From Collybiopsis luxurians FD-317 M1 (lineage: Eukaryota > Basidiomycota > Agaricomycetes > Agaricales > Omphalotaceae), in NCBI GenBank assembly GCA_000827265.1, contig KN834831.1:145436-209435 (forward strand): a stretch of 64,000 bases of DNA. Reading direction: 5' to 3'. The translations under genes and the position numbers were made by a program. This document shows positions 1 through 10,990 of the stretch, one piece after another (the first letter of the stretch is position 1; each line of letters opens with the position of its first letter). The notes below the pieces were generated by a model. The model was not told where the DNA came from. It saw only the letters and a list, made by a program, of their open reading frames with translations, and did no database searches.

Positions 1-2610
1 TCCAAGGTCTTGTGAGTTCCTTGCTTTTTTCGAGTATTCAGTACATTGAGTCTTCATTGATCTTCAGTGAGCACTCGCTATGCTTCTGCCACGGACCATG
101 CATTCAGATTATATCTCACGTCAATATACATCATCCAAAATGATCGTTTGGTTCCTCAAACCATTCACAGGTCGGCGCTGCTATGGCAGTGGACCTGATG
201 AAGTCTACTGAAGTATGAACTAATACTTCGCTTCCGACCTCATTGATCGTCAAAATGTTCCCCTATGAAGCTCTTTGTAACCCGCACAAACAATCGGTTG
301 ATTGCCTACGATAACTACTGGCACGTCAGTCGTCGCTCTCCCATCGCTTTTCGTCCCAGCTGACAGATGCGTAAAGGAAATGCGTGATTTTCGACCTCAG
401 CACGATATACACCGGCAGCATCGACGGCCACTAGTCTATGAAACACCTCTGCTATCCTGCACCGCCCGCACATGGTTCAAGCTGAACACCGGACTCTTGA
501 CAGCTCTCTTGAACCTAAAGTCTTCGTCATGCTGCTGTTTCGACTGAACTCTGCTCAAGGTTTGCATTGCATATGGGCAATTCAAGAATCTCCTCTGATC
601 TCGTCCGTGTGCCTGTAAGTACGCACGCAAAGGAAGGAAAATCGATTCAATCGGCTTCAAACTTTCTTTACGGTACACATCCCCTTCCACCCTGACGAGA
701 AACTTCCGGCAATTTTTGTCAGTCGTGTAATGTAACATGTGGTTTCTCCTCCAGGTCTTAACCTTACCTCTTCCCAAGCTCAGCGTTCGTACATCCACGC
801 CTGCCGCATAGTCCGCTCCGACACAGGGTCGGGATTCGGAGAAGCCTTGGACTTGCCTCGCCTCGCGAGATACTTGCCCTACTGGAGATCTTTGTCCGCC
901 AAAGTTTCGTGTTAACGAATCGAATCTTCATTCCATTCCGAAGATTCGATAGAATACATCCAATAGTAAACTTCTTTCTCGCCTCCCTCCCCTGGCATAG
1001 AATACACATTGTATGTAAGTATGTAGCAAGGCGCTTCCTCCCGCGCTATGCAGCCCACTTGTAACAGCAATGAATGCTTCTATACGAGTACATAATTGGC
1101 GGCGGCACTTTTTTTCTTGATTCGATTCGATTCTGAGTAGACACTCCCGCTCGCGGAGTTGTCATGCATACATTTCTCAATTTACTTGTACTCTATATTC
1201 AGACATACAACGACAAGAGACTCGGCATACTATAGAGTACATACAGCCCTTACATACAGAATACGATTCATGCGCCGCGCAGGACAAATCGGGCAAGTGT
1301 TACCGTACTAAAATAGGAAAACAAGAAAAGAGGAAACCGAAAAGTGACTTGTTTGTTTTCTGGCGCCGGGTTTTTCCATCAGAATAATATACATAAGCAC
1401 GGGTGTACTGTATGAGACTGTATGAGACTGTATGTATGTGGGTGTGTATGAGTACGTTGGCCTAGGACTTCCGCGCGCGATGCTTTGCAGGATCGGGGCC
1501 CTACCGCTGGCGAAAACGCCCGCCCGTCACATACGATATGTATGTATCCCATTGACTCAGAGAATCAAGAGCCTCTCTGAGACTCAGCGGAGATCGAAAT
1601 TCAGAAAAACAAAACACACCATACCTAAAACTACCCAAGTCATATCAAGTCATCCCATATACCCCATTTCACCCTCATCGCGTATCAAGGTTTCCAGAAA
1701 AGAACATTTCCTTCCTTCCAAGTCATTTAGCCCAAGTATGTATGTACGCGTATGTACCTATCTAGACTCTACGTTTCTATTCTATTCTATATCTCATCTC
1801 ATCTCATCTCACTTGAGAGCCTGAGCTTCTGAAAAAAAAGCAGTTGTTCTGGAAAAGTCAAATTCCCAATATGTACATATGTAAGTATGCGCAGGCGCAG
1901 TCCTACTTCGTATTCGGCAACCGAAGTGGATGGCAAGTACTAGTAATCGATGGAAAGTGCTACAACGGCCCAAGTAACCCTTTTCGAGGGACCTCTAGCT
2001 CGGATCTAAATAAAAAGTACGTATACGGGTGCTATGGGCGCCTCGCCCTTTCGAGAGAGACGGGAGAAGGCCCAAGGGACTCGTTACAATTGAGATGAGA
2101 GGAGGGAGGGACAGGACAGATATGAGCGTTGATGGATGGATCAATAAATGAAAAAGTGGGGTCGTACCTCGAAAATCCGGAGTGTCAGAAACAAGAGAGA
2201 CTACCAAGGATGATGTGATAGGACGTACACACAGACTGACTCGTCTGAGGGATCTGCGCGCACAGACTCGAAATGGATGGATGACCGATGGCGAGACCCT
2301 GCCTCGTAAGTAAGGGACAACTGACGCCGGTCTGACTCGTCTGAAGGATCTGCGTCGAGACTGGAACAGCGGAACTGGATGGATGGCCGATGGCGGGAAG
2401 CTCCTGACAGTCACGTAATCCCGGATCCTCACCGGCCCGTCGCCGTCCCGGAAAAATGCACACATGATCGCGTCGAACTGGAGGGGCGGGGCGGGGCGGG
2501 GTTAGGGGACACCGGGCGGGGGTTCATCCATCTTGAAAGTATTTACGCGCCACTCATCTCAAATCCTTTCCTTGAAAGAAAAAAAAAAATTTTTTTCTGC
2601 TTCAGTTTCA

Positions 2611-2662
2611 CCCGGATCCATCCATCTATCCATCCATCCATTTATCACCCATCCATCCATCT
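2611..2662. repeat. CATC-rich microsatellite
   Basis: Imperfect tandem CATC/CATT units on the plus strand follow a short poly-A/poly-T run. Related ATGGATGG motifs occur nearby at about 2270-2390. This is simple-sequence DNA with no coding potential visible. Confidence 0.8.
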
Positions 2663-2946
2663 CCTGTATAACCTTCTCCCTCCCTCTCTTACGAGACCAA
2701 CGTACACAGGTCGTCAAATCGCTGGCATAAGAAGCGCCAACACCAACACTCACAGCCGGCGGGAAGTGCAAAATGGAGGGAGACAGTTCGGAAACGGAGG
2801 CAAAAGAAGAGGGGAAAATTCAAAAATCCAGAATTCCAAAAAATCAAACCTCATCTATCCGTTCCTTGCGCTCCTACCTGCGCCCTGAAATTGCATAACT
2901 ATCAAGATTGCAAATACGTTAATTTGAAAGAGCCAACAAGTTCTAA

Positions 2947-2972
2947 CTGACTGACTGACTGACTGACTGACT
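2947..2972. repeat. (CTGA) tandem microsatellite
   Basis: Six perfect CTGA units plus a partial unit are followed directly by a CGAT tandem stretch. This is an ordinary tetranucleotide microsatellite. Confidence 0.9.
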
Positions 2973-3940
2973 CGATCGATCGAAGCAATCGAGGAATGTT
3001 CATGAGACGCGTTTCTTCTTCTTGTTCCTTCACAAAGCTTCCTTTTCCTAAAGAAATATCCACATACCATATCCCATATCCACTTCCGCAGGGGTTATCT
3101 TGATAGCGCAGAAATAAAATTAACTAGATGAATAATACTGAAATTCCAAAGGGTCACAGTAACGTTGGATCGGAGGTTCTTGATACCGTCAAAAAAATCA
3201 AAAACAACAGCAGTTGAGTTACTAGTAGTTTATTGTCGATATCAGCGTCAGGGGATTCGAATGTAGGATGGAAGGGAGTCTGTAAGTATTACGGAGTTGA
3301 TAATTGCGGAGGGAGGTATCGTAAGTACCAAGTTCCAACACCATACCTCCGATCAACCTTATCGTCAATAATCAATCAATATACAAGACTGAAGTCTGTC
3401 AGAATAAGAAAGAACTGGGGCGTCTATAGAATGTATCTACTTACACGGAGGAACAAATTGCGGAGGCACGGAGACAACCAAGAAAGTAACCCCGACCTCA
3501 CCTCACCGACTACATCCTCCGAGTCCGACTCGCCCACGACGACTTCGATTCGAAGCTAGTCTATACATACTTTTTTCCATACCTTCCCCAAGCTGCATAT
3601 GTATCATACGTATGTCGAGACAAAAGTCAAACTGAACAATTTAATTATAGTACAGTACAATAAAATGAGGGCAGAACATGACGGAGTCCAAAAGCCCCGT
3701 CCGTTGTATATACTACATACTCGCGATTCGTTCGTCGTTCATCGGAGGAGATATACTTACGATTCATATTATTATATCTATCTATCTATCTACCTATGTA
3801 TGGCCTATGGCCTATGACCTATGACCTATGGCTTGCAGTAACTTCGATTAGAGTTATGAGATACGGAATGGAATGATTAGCAAGGGCTGTCCCTCCCCCT
3901 GCCCCCAGGCTGCATAGCGAGTAAAGCCAAGTAAGGAAAT

Positions 3941-4256
3941 GGCGTTTGGCTTGGAAGACCCATGCGCGAGGCGCACTAGTCGTAGCTTCTTTTGCAGTGA
4001 TGATGAGTATACACAGCTAAGAGATAAAATAAAACAATCCAACCTCCCCGACATTTGGCTCGGAAGACCCATGCGCGAGGCGCACTAGTAGTTCCTGGAA
4101 AATAACGAAATAGAAAGACTTGGTGACCCGGACATGTAGCTGGGAAGACCATGCGCGAGGCGCGCTAGAAAAAGACAAAGTACAAAGGCCCAACACAACA
4201 AGAACTTGATAACCCCGACATTTAACTGGGAAGACCATGCGCGAGGCGCACTAGTA
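3941..4256. repeat. Four-copy interspersed repeat with a hairpin core
   Basis: Four copies of a roughly 26-nt core (GAAGACC, optional C, then ATGCGCGAGGCGCACTAG) occur at about 3953-3979, 4062-4089, 4143-4168 and 4229-4254. The centre TGCGC-GAG-GCGCA is an inverted repeat with a 5-bp stem and 3-nt loop; its starts are 3963, 4072, 4152 and 4238 (spacing 109, 80 and 86). Copies 2-4 share an upstream CCCGACAT-like stretch, and two of the linkers share a GTTCCTxGAA motif, so larger units were duplicated. The third copy changes the last stem pair to a G:T wobble. Function is unknown. Confidence 0.85.
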
Positions 4257-6262
4257 CCAGCAATAGTTCCTAGAAGGTGACGAAATCCGAAAAATAAAAT
4301 ATAAAAAACCTACAGCATCCTAACCATAGACAACTTCCGATCTTCGAACATCGTCATACTTCCCATACATCTACTGTGCTCTAGTCCGGATTGCACGATG
4401 GTGCCTCTGCCGAATATAATTAAACGAACGTACTATAGAACAGAACCCATACTCAACTGCAGATGACAATACTAAAATTTACAGATTTGACATGCATGTG
4501 CATCGGCCGTCTGCTATGTACTAGAACGAATTTCAAAGATAGCTTAGCAAACCGAAGAAGAACAAAGAACAAAAAATAGGTTTTTTTGACCAGCGCGAAG
4601 GAAGGACGCGCGTGTGTCTGTGTCTGTGTCTGTGAATCTGTGAATTGGGGGGGGGATCCACGAATGATTATGGTACTGCCGTACATGCATTCGAAGCTTG
4701 TAAGAAGCTGACGCTAGGCAAAATAGCCAAGAGAGATCGAGGGAGGAGAAGTGGGCTAAACTAGTACGTAGGTACACGCGGGGATCTCGGTGCTGGGTTT
4801 TCGGTGCTCGGAAGATTATTTGAACACCTATACCTGGAGACTCAAAATTTCTGTACGGGACGTCGGGTACAGGAGATCGGACAAGAAGCATGGAAGAAGG
4901 ACGAGAGAAGACGGATTCGGTTGGAGACGAGACGAGGCGAGGGGGGTGTATAAACTGCTATCAACTTCAAACGTGAACAAAACTCGCAGTCTTTCTTCGG
5001 TTCCTAAATGAAGATACGAGCGTTCGAATTACTATATGTATTGCAGGGGATTTGTCTCCGATGGACGAGTCGGAAGTTCATGACCGCGACCGTACCTAGT
5101 CTTGGAGGATAAACTTTGTGTGTATGTGTGCACATACGAACACCGTAGATACGGACACGGAGACAGAATGGGCGTACTAGGGTACAACTCCCACCGAGGC
5201 TATGTCGAGGTATCTTTTCAAGTTACCGGTGACTATCTTGATACTGATGTAATTTCCTTCTTTCCAACTTATTCGGGCATTTGGTTGGAATCGAAATCGA
5301 GGACCCAACGAAAGAGTTGGCTCTCGTTCTAAAAGCCGGGTATAGATATGAGAAATGAAACGATTGGGAAAAGATTAGAGTATATTGTTATTGCATCGAA
5401 TCGTACCCGCTTTCATCGTTGTTCATCGATCTGTTAAAGAATTGCATCTTGCACAGACAAGACACAGGGAAGAGACGAACGGTCACGACGGAACGGATAA
5501 GTGTACGAAGAAATGGAAGGGATTCTGTGGCGCAAAGAGGTACAAAGATTGGAAAGGAAGAATGAGTCATAGGTAGGTACGTAGTAGGTAGGTAACTAGT
5601 ATAGTTGATGGAGATTGGACTTGACCTTGTCTGGTGGAGTAGGACACAGCAGCAAGAACAGGAATTGAAGGGCGATTTGAGGCTGAAGCTGATTCGTGTG
5701 GAGAGATACACAGCCTGGAGAAAAAAGTGTGTAGGTGCCTTGTAGCGCGAGCAACTTCCACCGAAGAACCAAAAGAACGGGAGAAGAGAGGACCCCGAAG
5801 GACGCAAAGGAAACCCCCGAGTACACCGCTCTGCCCCATGTGTGACATGGTGTGACTGTTAACGTAAGGGAGAGGGACGTTGATTAAACGTTTCAGGAAA
5901 AAAAAATTTTCTTTAATAATATTATATTCTTATCGCATCTAAGATATGGGCGTGGAGCAATTAGATCTGAGATGAAAAAGAATTGAGTTGGTGTATTGAT
6001 TCCCACTGACCCCGGAAACCGCCAAGTGGTAGGTCCGTGGAGGAGATATAGCTGTCTGTCGAAGGAGAGCACTGCCATGAGTTGTCGGAAAGTCGCGAAA
6101 AAAGGGAGAAGAGGAGAAAAGAGGCATTGTTTGGGAAAAATAAACGAATTTCATAGTTCAATTCAAAAATTTCTCTTCATGGGTCCCGGACCCAGAAAAG
6201 GAAAGGGTAACCAAAGCCAGGGCTCACACGGAAAAAGGGTTCATAAGGCCCTCCCTCCGGAA

Positions 6263-6336
6263 GGGTATAAGTGAGAAGGGACGAATACCCGGTCGCGTTT
6301 CTTTTTTTCTTTAACAAAAAAACTAGTCCACCCAAC
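6263..6336 (+). promoter_or_regulatory. Possible core promoter and leader of the GATA gene
   Basis: A TATA-like motif (GGGTATAAG) lies about 70 nt upstream of the chosen ATG at 6337. It is followed by a T-rich tract and an A-rich leader (AACAAAAAAAC) right before the start. The position suits a fungal core promoter, but this rests only on motif and distance. Confidence 0.3.
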
Positions 6337-7777
6337 ATGATCTCTGACATGGACTCGCTTTCCTTCGACGGTTATACTTCCTACTCGGACTCTTCTGCTC
6401 CCCGTACTCCTTCACCTCGCGCCGACATACCATACTCTGCACCCACTCAGATCTACGATGATGATGCTACAAACAATCCTGCCTATCGCGGTTCTCTCTT
6501 GCAGGAACTGTACGGCAGTCAGGAAGAAGAGTTTGCTAAACAACAACAGCAGCAGCAACAACAGCAACAACAGCACCATCATCATCAGCAACAACAACAA
6601 CAGCATCAACCACCTATGCCCCGTCGAGCTACCTTTCCATACGTACGACACGATGCACCTCCTTATCCTTCCCATTATGATAACTACGATGACCCTGCCG
6701 CCGCCCCAAACTCGTACGTAGTACCTTCCAACGGTCCGTCCGGTCCGACAGCGTACTACTCCCCGCCACACAACCCCTACCTCCAGCACCATCCTTATGG
6801 TCCTTCTTCAGGTCTCCCTCCAATGGCCATGCCCGGAATGCCCATTCCGCCCATGGCCATGGCTGGTCCCTACGGTCATCTCCCCGCTCCTCTTCCCATC
6901 CAGCACACAGACGACGCAGCCAGCAAGGAAACTCAGTACCTTCGCCGACGCTGCTTCAACTGCCACACAACCGAGCCTCCTTCCTGGCGGCGAAGTACTC
7001 TCAACCCTGGCAAAATCGTCTGCAACAAATGTGGTCTCTACGAGCGTACCCATCTCAGGCCCAGGCCTTTGAGATTCGACGAGCTCAGGGCGGGTGGAAA
7101 GGCCAGGAAAAACTCGCTTTCCAACGGCAGCGGTGCTCCTGCTTCAAATCCTAAAACCAGCCCAAAGAGTCCAGGAAAGAATCTGGTCAAGAAGGAGAGC
7201 GTCGATAATGGGCTCGGTAGAATCCGTCCCAACGGTAGAAGGAGCAGTGTGTCCAGTAGCGCTGGAAGTACAAGCGATTGGGATGATAATGGTGAGCGTC
7301 ATTTCCTTTTGTTTTTCCCTTTTTTTTTTTTTTTTTTTCCTTTTTGTTATCTCTTCTTGTCGAATACACTTTTGCCAACCATCTTTGTTTGCTTTGCGTA
7401 TGTGCTTTCCCGCCAATCCAGCCGCTGCCCAACAATCTCAACTCTATGCGAATCAACAACAACCTATCCGGAGCTACTCTTACGACTCGCCGTACGATTC
7501 ACCGACATTCCCCCCAGCTTCGGGATATGTCACCTCTTCACCACCCAGCGATTCACCAACCTTTTCTCCTCACGAGCTTGGCGCGTATGGTGCTAGTGGT
7601 CCGGCTCCGACTTCGCCCTACCATCATCCAAACTCGCCGTACCACGCTGGTCTCTCACCATACTCGCACTCGTCCGCCTCGCCCCCCGACTCTACACAAC
7701 TCACCCACTCGCCCCAACTCACTCTTCCTCCCATCATCCCCGAAGAACCCATCCCGACGAAACGCGCGACCAACTGA
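6337..7777 (+). CDS. GATA-type zinc-finger transcription factor
   Basis: Exons 6337-7291 and 7422-7777 give 436 aa. The intron runs from GTGAGC to CCAG and is poly-T rich. The N-terminal third is Ser/Tyr/Pro-rich, followed by a long Gln tract with a His4 interruption (about residues 69-92) and a Pro/Met-rich segment. One GATA finger begins near residue 206: CFNC, a 19-residue spacer, CNKC, with the typical WRR and CGLYERTH elements, then a basic Arg/Lys-rich tail. The spacer is one or two residues longer than in classical nitrogen-type GATA factors. The C-terminus is Ser/Pro/Tyr-rich and lacks a known domain. The product should be nuclear and bind GATA sites. An alternative in-phase 3' exon exists downstream (8251-9326). 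I chose ATG 6337 because the longer open frame starts with a non-ATG codon. Confidence 0.85.
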
Positions 7778-8250
7778 TTTATAGGACTATGGACTGGCTC
7801 CCGATTGTGCTGTTTTCTTTTTACCTGGCTTGCTCATATACAGTAATCGATAGAATTAGGAACAGAAGAAAGAAGAAAGAAGATGAAATTATAATTCCAA
7901 TTTACCGCACATATACCAAAACTTGCTCTCGATACCTCCACCCCCCTCTTCACCCCACATACGCATATGCATACGCTTCCTCCCCCGTTTTTTCCTTCGT
8001 TTGTTCTTTCGTTCTTTTTCTCCCTACGTACATATTTATACATATATTTGTGATATATATCTATTCCGTTTCGTGTTTTTTCTTTTCTTGTTGTCTTTTC
8101 CGTCCCTCGTACTCTGTATCTCTTTCCCCGCCCCCTTTTTTCTGTATCATTATCCTGTCCTTGTTTTTTTTTTGTGTGTTGCCTCTAAAAGAGAATCGAA
8201 CCAGAAATGCTGATTGATTTTACCTCTCTCTTGCCTTGTGTGAAACTTAG
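7778..8250 (+). other. Pyrimidine-rich spacer or intron
   Basis: This T/C-rich stretch lies between the first GATA stop codon and the downstream Ser/Pro exon. Its long open frames arise from low complexity (Phe/Ser/Leu runs) and look non-coding. It could be 3' UTR, intron or promoter, depending on which GATA transcript is made. Confidence 0.5.
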
Positions 8251-9326
8251 GTTCGATCTACAGCTCTCCATCAGCGAACAACTCTGGGTACAACTCTCCC
8301 GCTGGCATGATGTCCCACCTTCATCTGCCCCCTTCCCCACCGCCTCAATCGAGCTCGGGTTCAGGTTCAGCTGGAATGATAAGGTTACCCAACGCACCGC
8401 TGAGTGATATCGCTGGGTACGCAACAGCTTCGACTCCTAACCGTGAGGATCCCTCCGGCTCCGGGTCCGGCTCTGCCTATGCCGAGTATTCAGATTACCA
8501 CCACCCTCACCATCATCATGCTGCCCACCACTCCCACTCGCATCACCCGAATTTGCCTAGTCCTCTTGGATTGGGCAATTTGAGTTTGGAGGCTCAGCAG
8601 GGTCAATCTCCGGTCCCGGAGAGTTTGTTGTCTGGTAATGAAAACTCGTCGGCGTCGTCGTCGTCGTCTCTATCTGGAACCGCTACCCCCTCACTCATTC
8701 GGGGCGCTCCTCTGAGCGGCAGCAGCAGCAGTGGTAGTGTCCTGCGAAACAAATCCCACACGATTAGTACCAGTGCGCCTTGGGAACGCGAACGCGAGAG
8801 GGAATGGGAGAGCCAATCCCAATCCCAATCCCAAAGGGACCGAGAGAGGGTCCTCCTTTTCAGCACTCCCCGCGAACGAAGCGACTCCAACTCCAACTCC
8901 TCCGCATACTCGAGCTTATCCTCATCCCCCCTCCTCCCCAGCACCAATCCCAATCCCAACGCCCTCAACACCAACATCGCCGGCTCCCCTCTCTTATCCG
9001 GATCCCCGCACCTCTCCGCGGCATCGCACTCCCCGAGGCTCCTGGCACACAGCAGCTCGCTCTCCCGCGCGCGCTCGAGGTCGTCTTCGATCCTCAGCCT
9101 CACGCATTCGGCGCGTTCGGTGCATTTGCCGTTGCCGGAGGAGCCGGAGGAGTTTGAGCATGGGTATGAGCGTGAGCGCGAGCGTGGTGGAGGGGCGTTG
9201 GGGATGATCAGTTCTGGGTTGGGTGAGATGAATATGAGCGGCGGTGGGGATGGGACCTTGGATCCGAAGCATTTGGATGGTGGGAGGATGGAGATCGATG
9301 GGTTGGGTCTTTCGTCTGAGGTGTAG
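8251..9326 (+). CDS. Ser/Pro/His-rich exon: alternative 3' end of the GATA gene or a separate gene
   Basis: This open frame continues 18 codons upstream of its first ATG (8307) to a good acceptor (CTTAG at 8246-8250). Entering at 8251 needs one nucleotide from the previous exon, exactly what the GATA exon ending at 7291 supplies. That join would give a 676-aa GATA protein through a 959-nt intron. The encoded part is low complexity: Ser/Gly/Pro runs, a His-rich patch (HHPHHHHAAHH), an alternating Arg/Glu stretch, a Ser-Gln repeat (SQSQSQSQ) and a second Arg/Glu stretch near the end. Its style matches the GATA C-terminus, which favours an alternative exon, but a separate gene starting at 8307 cannot be excluded. 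Confidence 0.5.
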
Positions 9327-10990
9327 GAGTGCCTGCGAACAGGAAACGAATGGCTTTTTTTTTTTATTTTGCAGTTGCAAAATCGTATCTTTATTCTTAT
9401 TCGTTCTACTTTCTCCTTACTTTTTTCTGCGTCGAACTCTCTCTCACTCTGTCTCTCTCCCACCTCCACCCATCGCGATTACAAACGAATGAACGCGATT
9501 ATCCCTCTGGAATCAACTCATCCTTCCGTTCTACCGCTTCCCCCTCCCACACTGGTTTATTTATTGCTTAGATTGGACTCTGGATTTCGGATTTCGGATT
9601 TTGTTTCCATCTTCATCTATTCCTCCCGCCCCCTTCCTCCCCTCATTGGATTTCTCCCCTGATTTTCCTCAGCTCCCGACCCATCTCATCTCATCTCATT
9701 TGGTTTTTAATTCTGTACATCACCGAATGTCGACGAGAGGATCACTTCACCGCCTCTCGTTTTCACCCTCCTTACTGTGCTATTTATTCAATATTGATTA
9801 TTGCCTCCTTTGGATTTTGCGATGTTTTCTGCTTTTTCTTCCCATCATCGTTGCTGTTGCTTGTTGCTTGTTGCTTGTTACTATTACCGGTTTCTTTTCC
9901 TTTTCTTATGGAGATCTTCTTCATCGAAAAAAAACCCTCCATTGAACGTGGGCGGCGTACTCGGATGTGTATCCCTTTCCTTCCCTCTCGCTCGGGTCGG
10001 GTCGCGGTCAGGTTGGGATGTGTCCAGCTTATCCGTTTGGCCGGGACGACCTTTTCCTCAGTGCCTGCCTAACGGAACTAGCCTCATTTCCTCATTCGTA
10101 CATCCCATTCATTTCCCTCTTGTCCGCGGCGCTAACGCAAAAAAAAACCACCATCGCAATCGATTATATTTCGAGCTGGCGTTACCCGCGCGCGCGCTCG
10201 TTCCTTCGTTCTTATCAACCCCACTACTTACTATGAAGAAGCAACCAAAGCGATATTACAATTCATACAGTCCAGTCCAGGCCAGTTCATTCATATCCTT
10301 TCCCTGCCCCCCGCCCCGCCCCAAGTCATTGTCATGAACGGCGTTGTTGCTGTTTTTATTTTTATATTCATTCAATATTAGCTGTTGCGATTGCTGTAGT
10401 GGTGCTGTTGTGGTCTCCGTTTCTTTCTTCAGTTCGCTTATTCTCTTATTTTCTCCATTCCTTCCTTCCAATTAGCTATTTCTCCGTGCGTTCGGTGCTT
10501 TTTGCACTCCCTTTTGCTTTCATTTGTCCGTTCGTTTGTTCATACATACTTTGTTCATTGTTTCTTCCTCTTCATTGTATATACTGTTTTTAGAATGGGT
10601 TTTTATTGTTTGTTTATTCACTTGTTATATGTATTAGGCTTAGCGCTTGATTGTAACTTGGCTCTTTATCCCCTACCCCTCGCCCCTCCTCCTCTTTAAC
10701 TTCGCCGTCGTTCGTTGTGGTTTGTTTCACATTTATGTATGTGTATATTCCTTCTCTTTGCACCCGCAGGCTTCTTGTATTTGAATTCATTTGTTCTATT
10801 TTCCCCTTCATTCAATGCTTCTTTCCAGTCCTTTGTCTTCTGTTCTTTATCGTTTGTTTGTTTCGTCCGAATTCGTCTCCCCTTTGTCTTTGTATGTTGT
10901 TTTTTTTTTTTCCCGACTTTCACTCTCTCTCGTTCTCGCTCTCTCCCGGATGGATCTGGATTCGTGTATAAACCAAAAATAGGATAGGAT
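9327..10990. other. Long polypyrimidine region
   Basis: About 1.6 kb of plus-strand sequence is dominated by T and C (TTTCTT, CCTTCC and CTCTCT runs). No domain is recognisable in the Phe/Leu/Ser-rich frames this composition creates. In agarics such tracts often mark promoters or transcript ends; here it probably contains the 3' end of the GATA locus. Confidence 0.6.

Larger units (their letters stand above)
1..6336. other. Gene-poor region upstream of the GATA gene
   Basis: No open frame here has recognisable domains, and I could not join exons into a plausible protein. The stretch contains ATGT/TATG-rich and CATC-rich microsatellites, a CTGA tandem repeat near 2947 and a four-copy dispersed repeat at 3941-4256. 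It may hold the distal promoter and 5' leader of the GATA gene, since fungal regulatory genes often have long leaders, but nothing in the sequence proves this. Nearby short frames look like random openings in low-complexity DNA. Confidence 0.6.

Noticed and set aside
436..798. 120-aa minus-strand open frame near the left edge
   Set aside because: No recognisable motif and no splice partner; likely a chance opening.
7789..8217. 142-aa plus-strand open frame downstream of the GATA stop
   Set aside because: It is a Phe/Ser/Leu run produced by T/C-rich DNA, without domain or codon structure.
8603..9469. 288-aa minus-strand open frame opposite the Ser/Pro exon
   Set aside because: It is the mirror of the plus-strand low-complexity exon, whose acceptor and phase make better sense.
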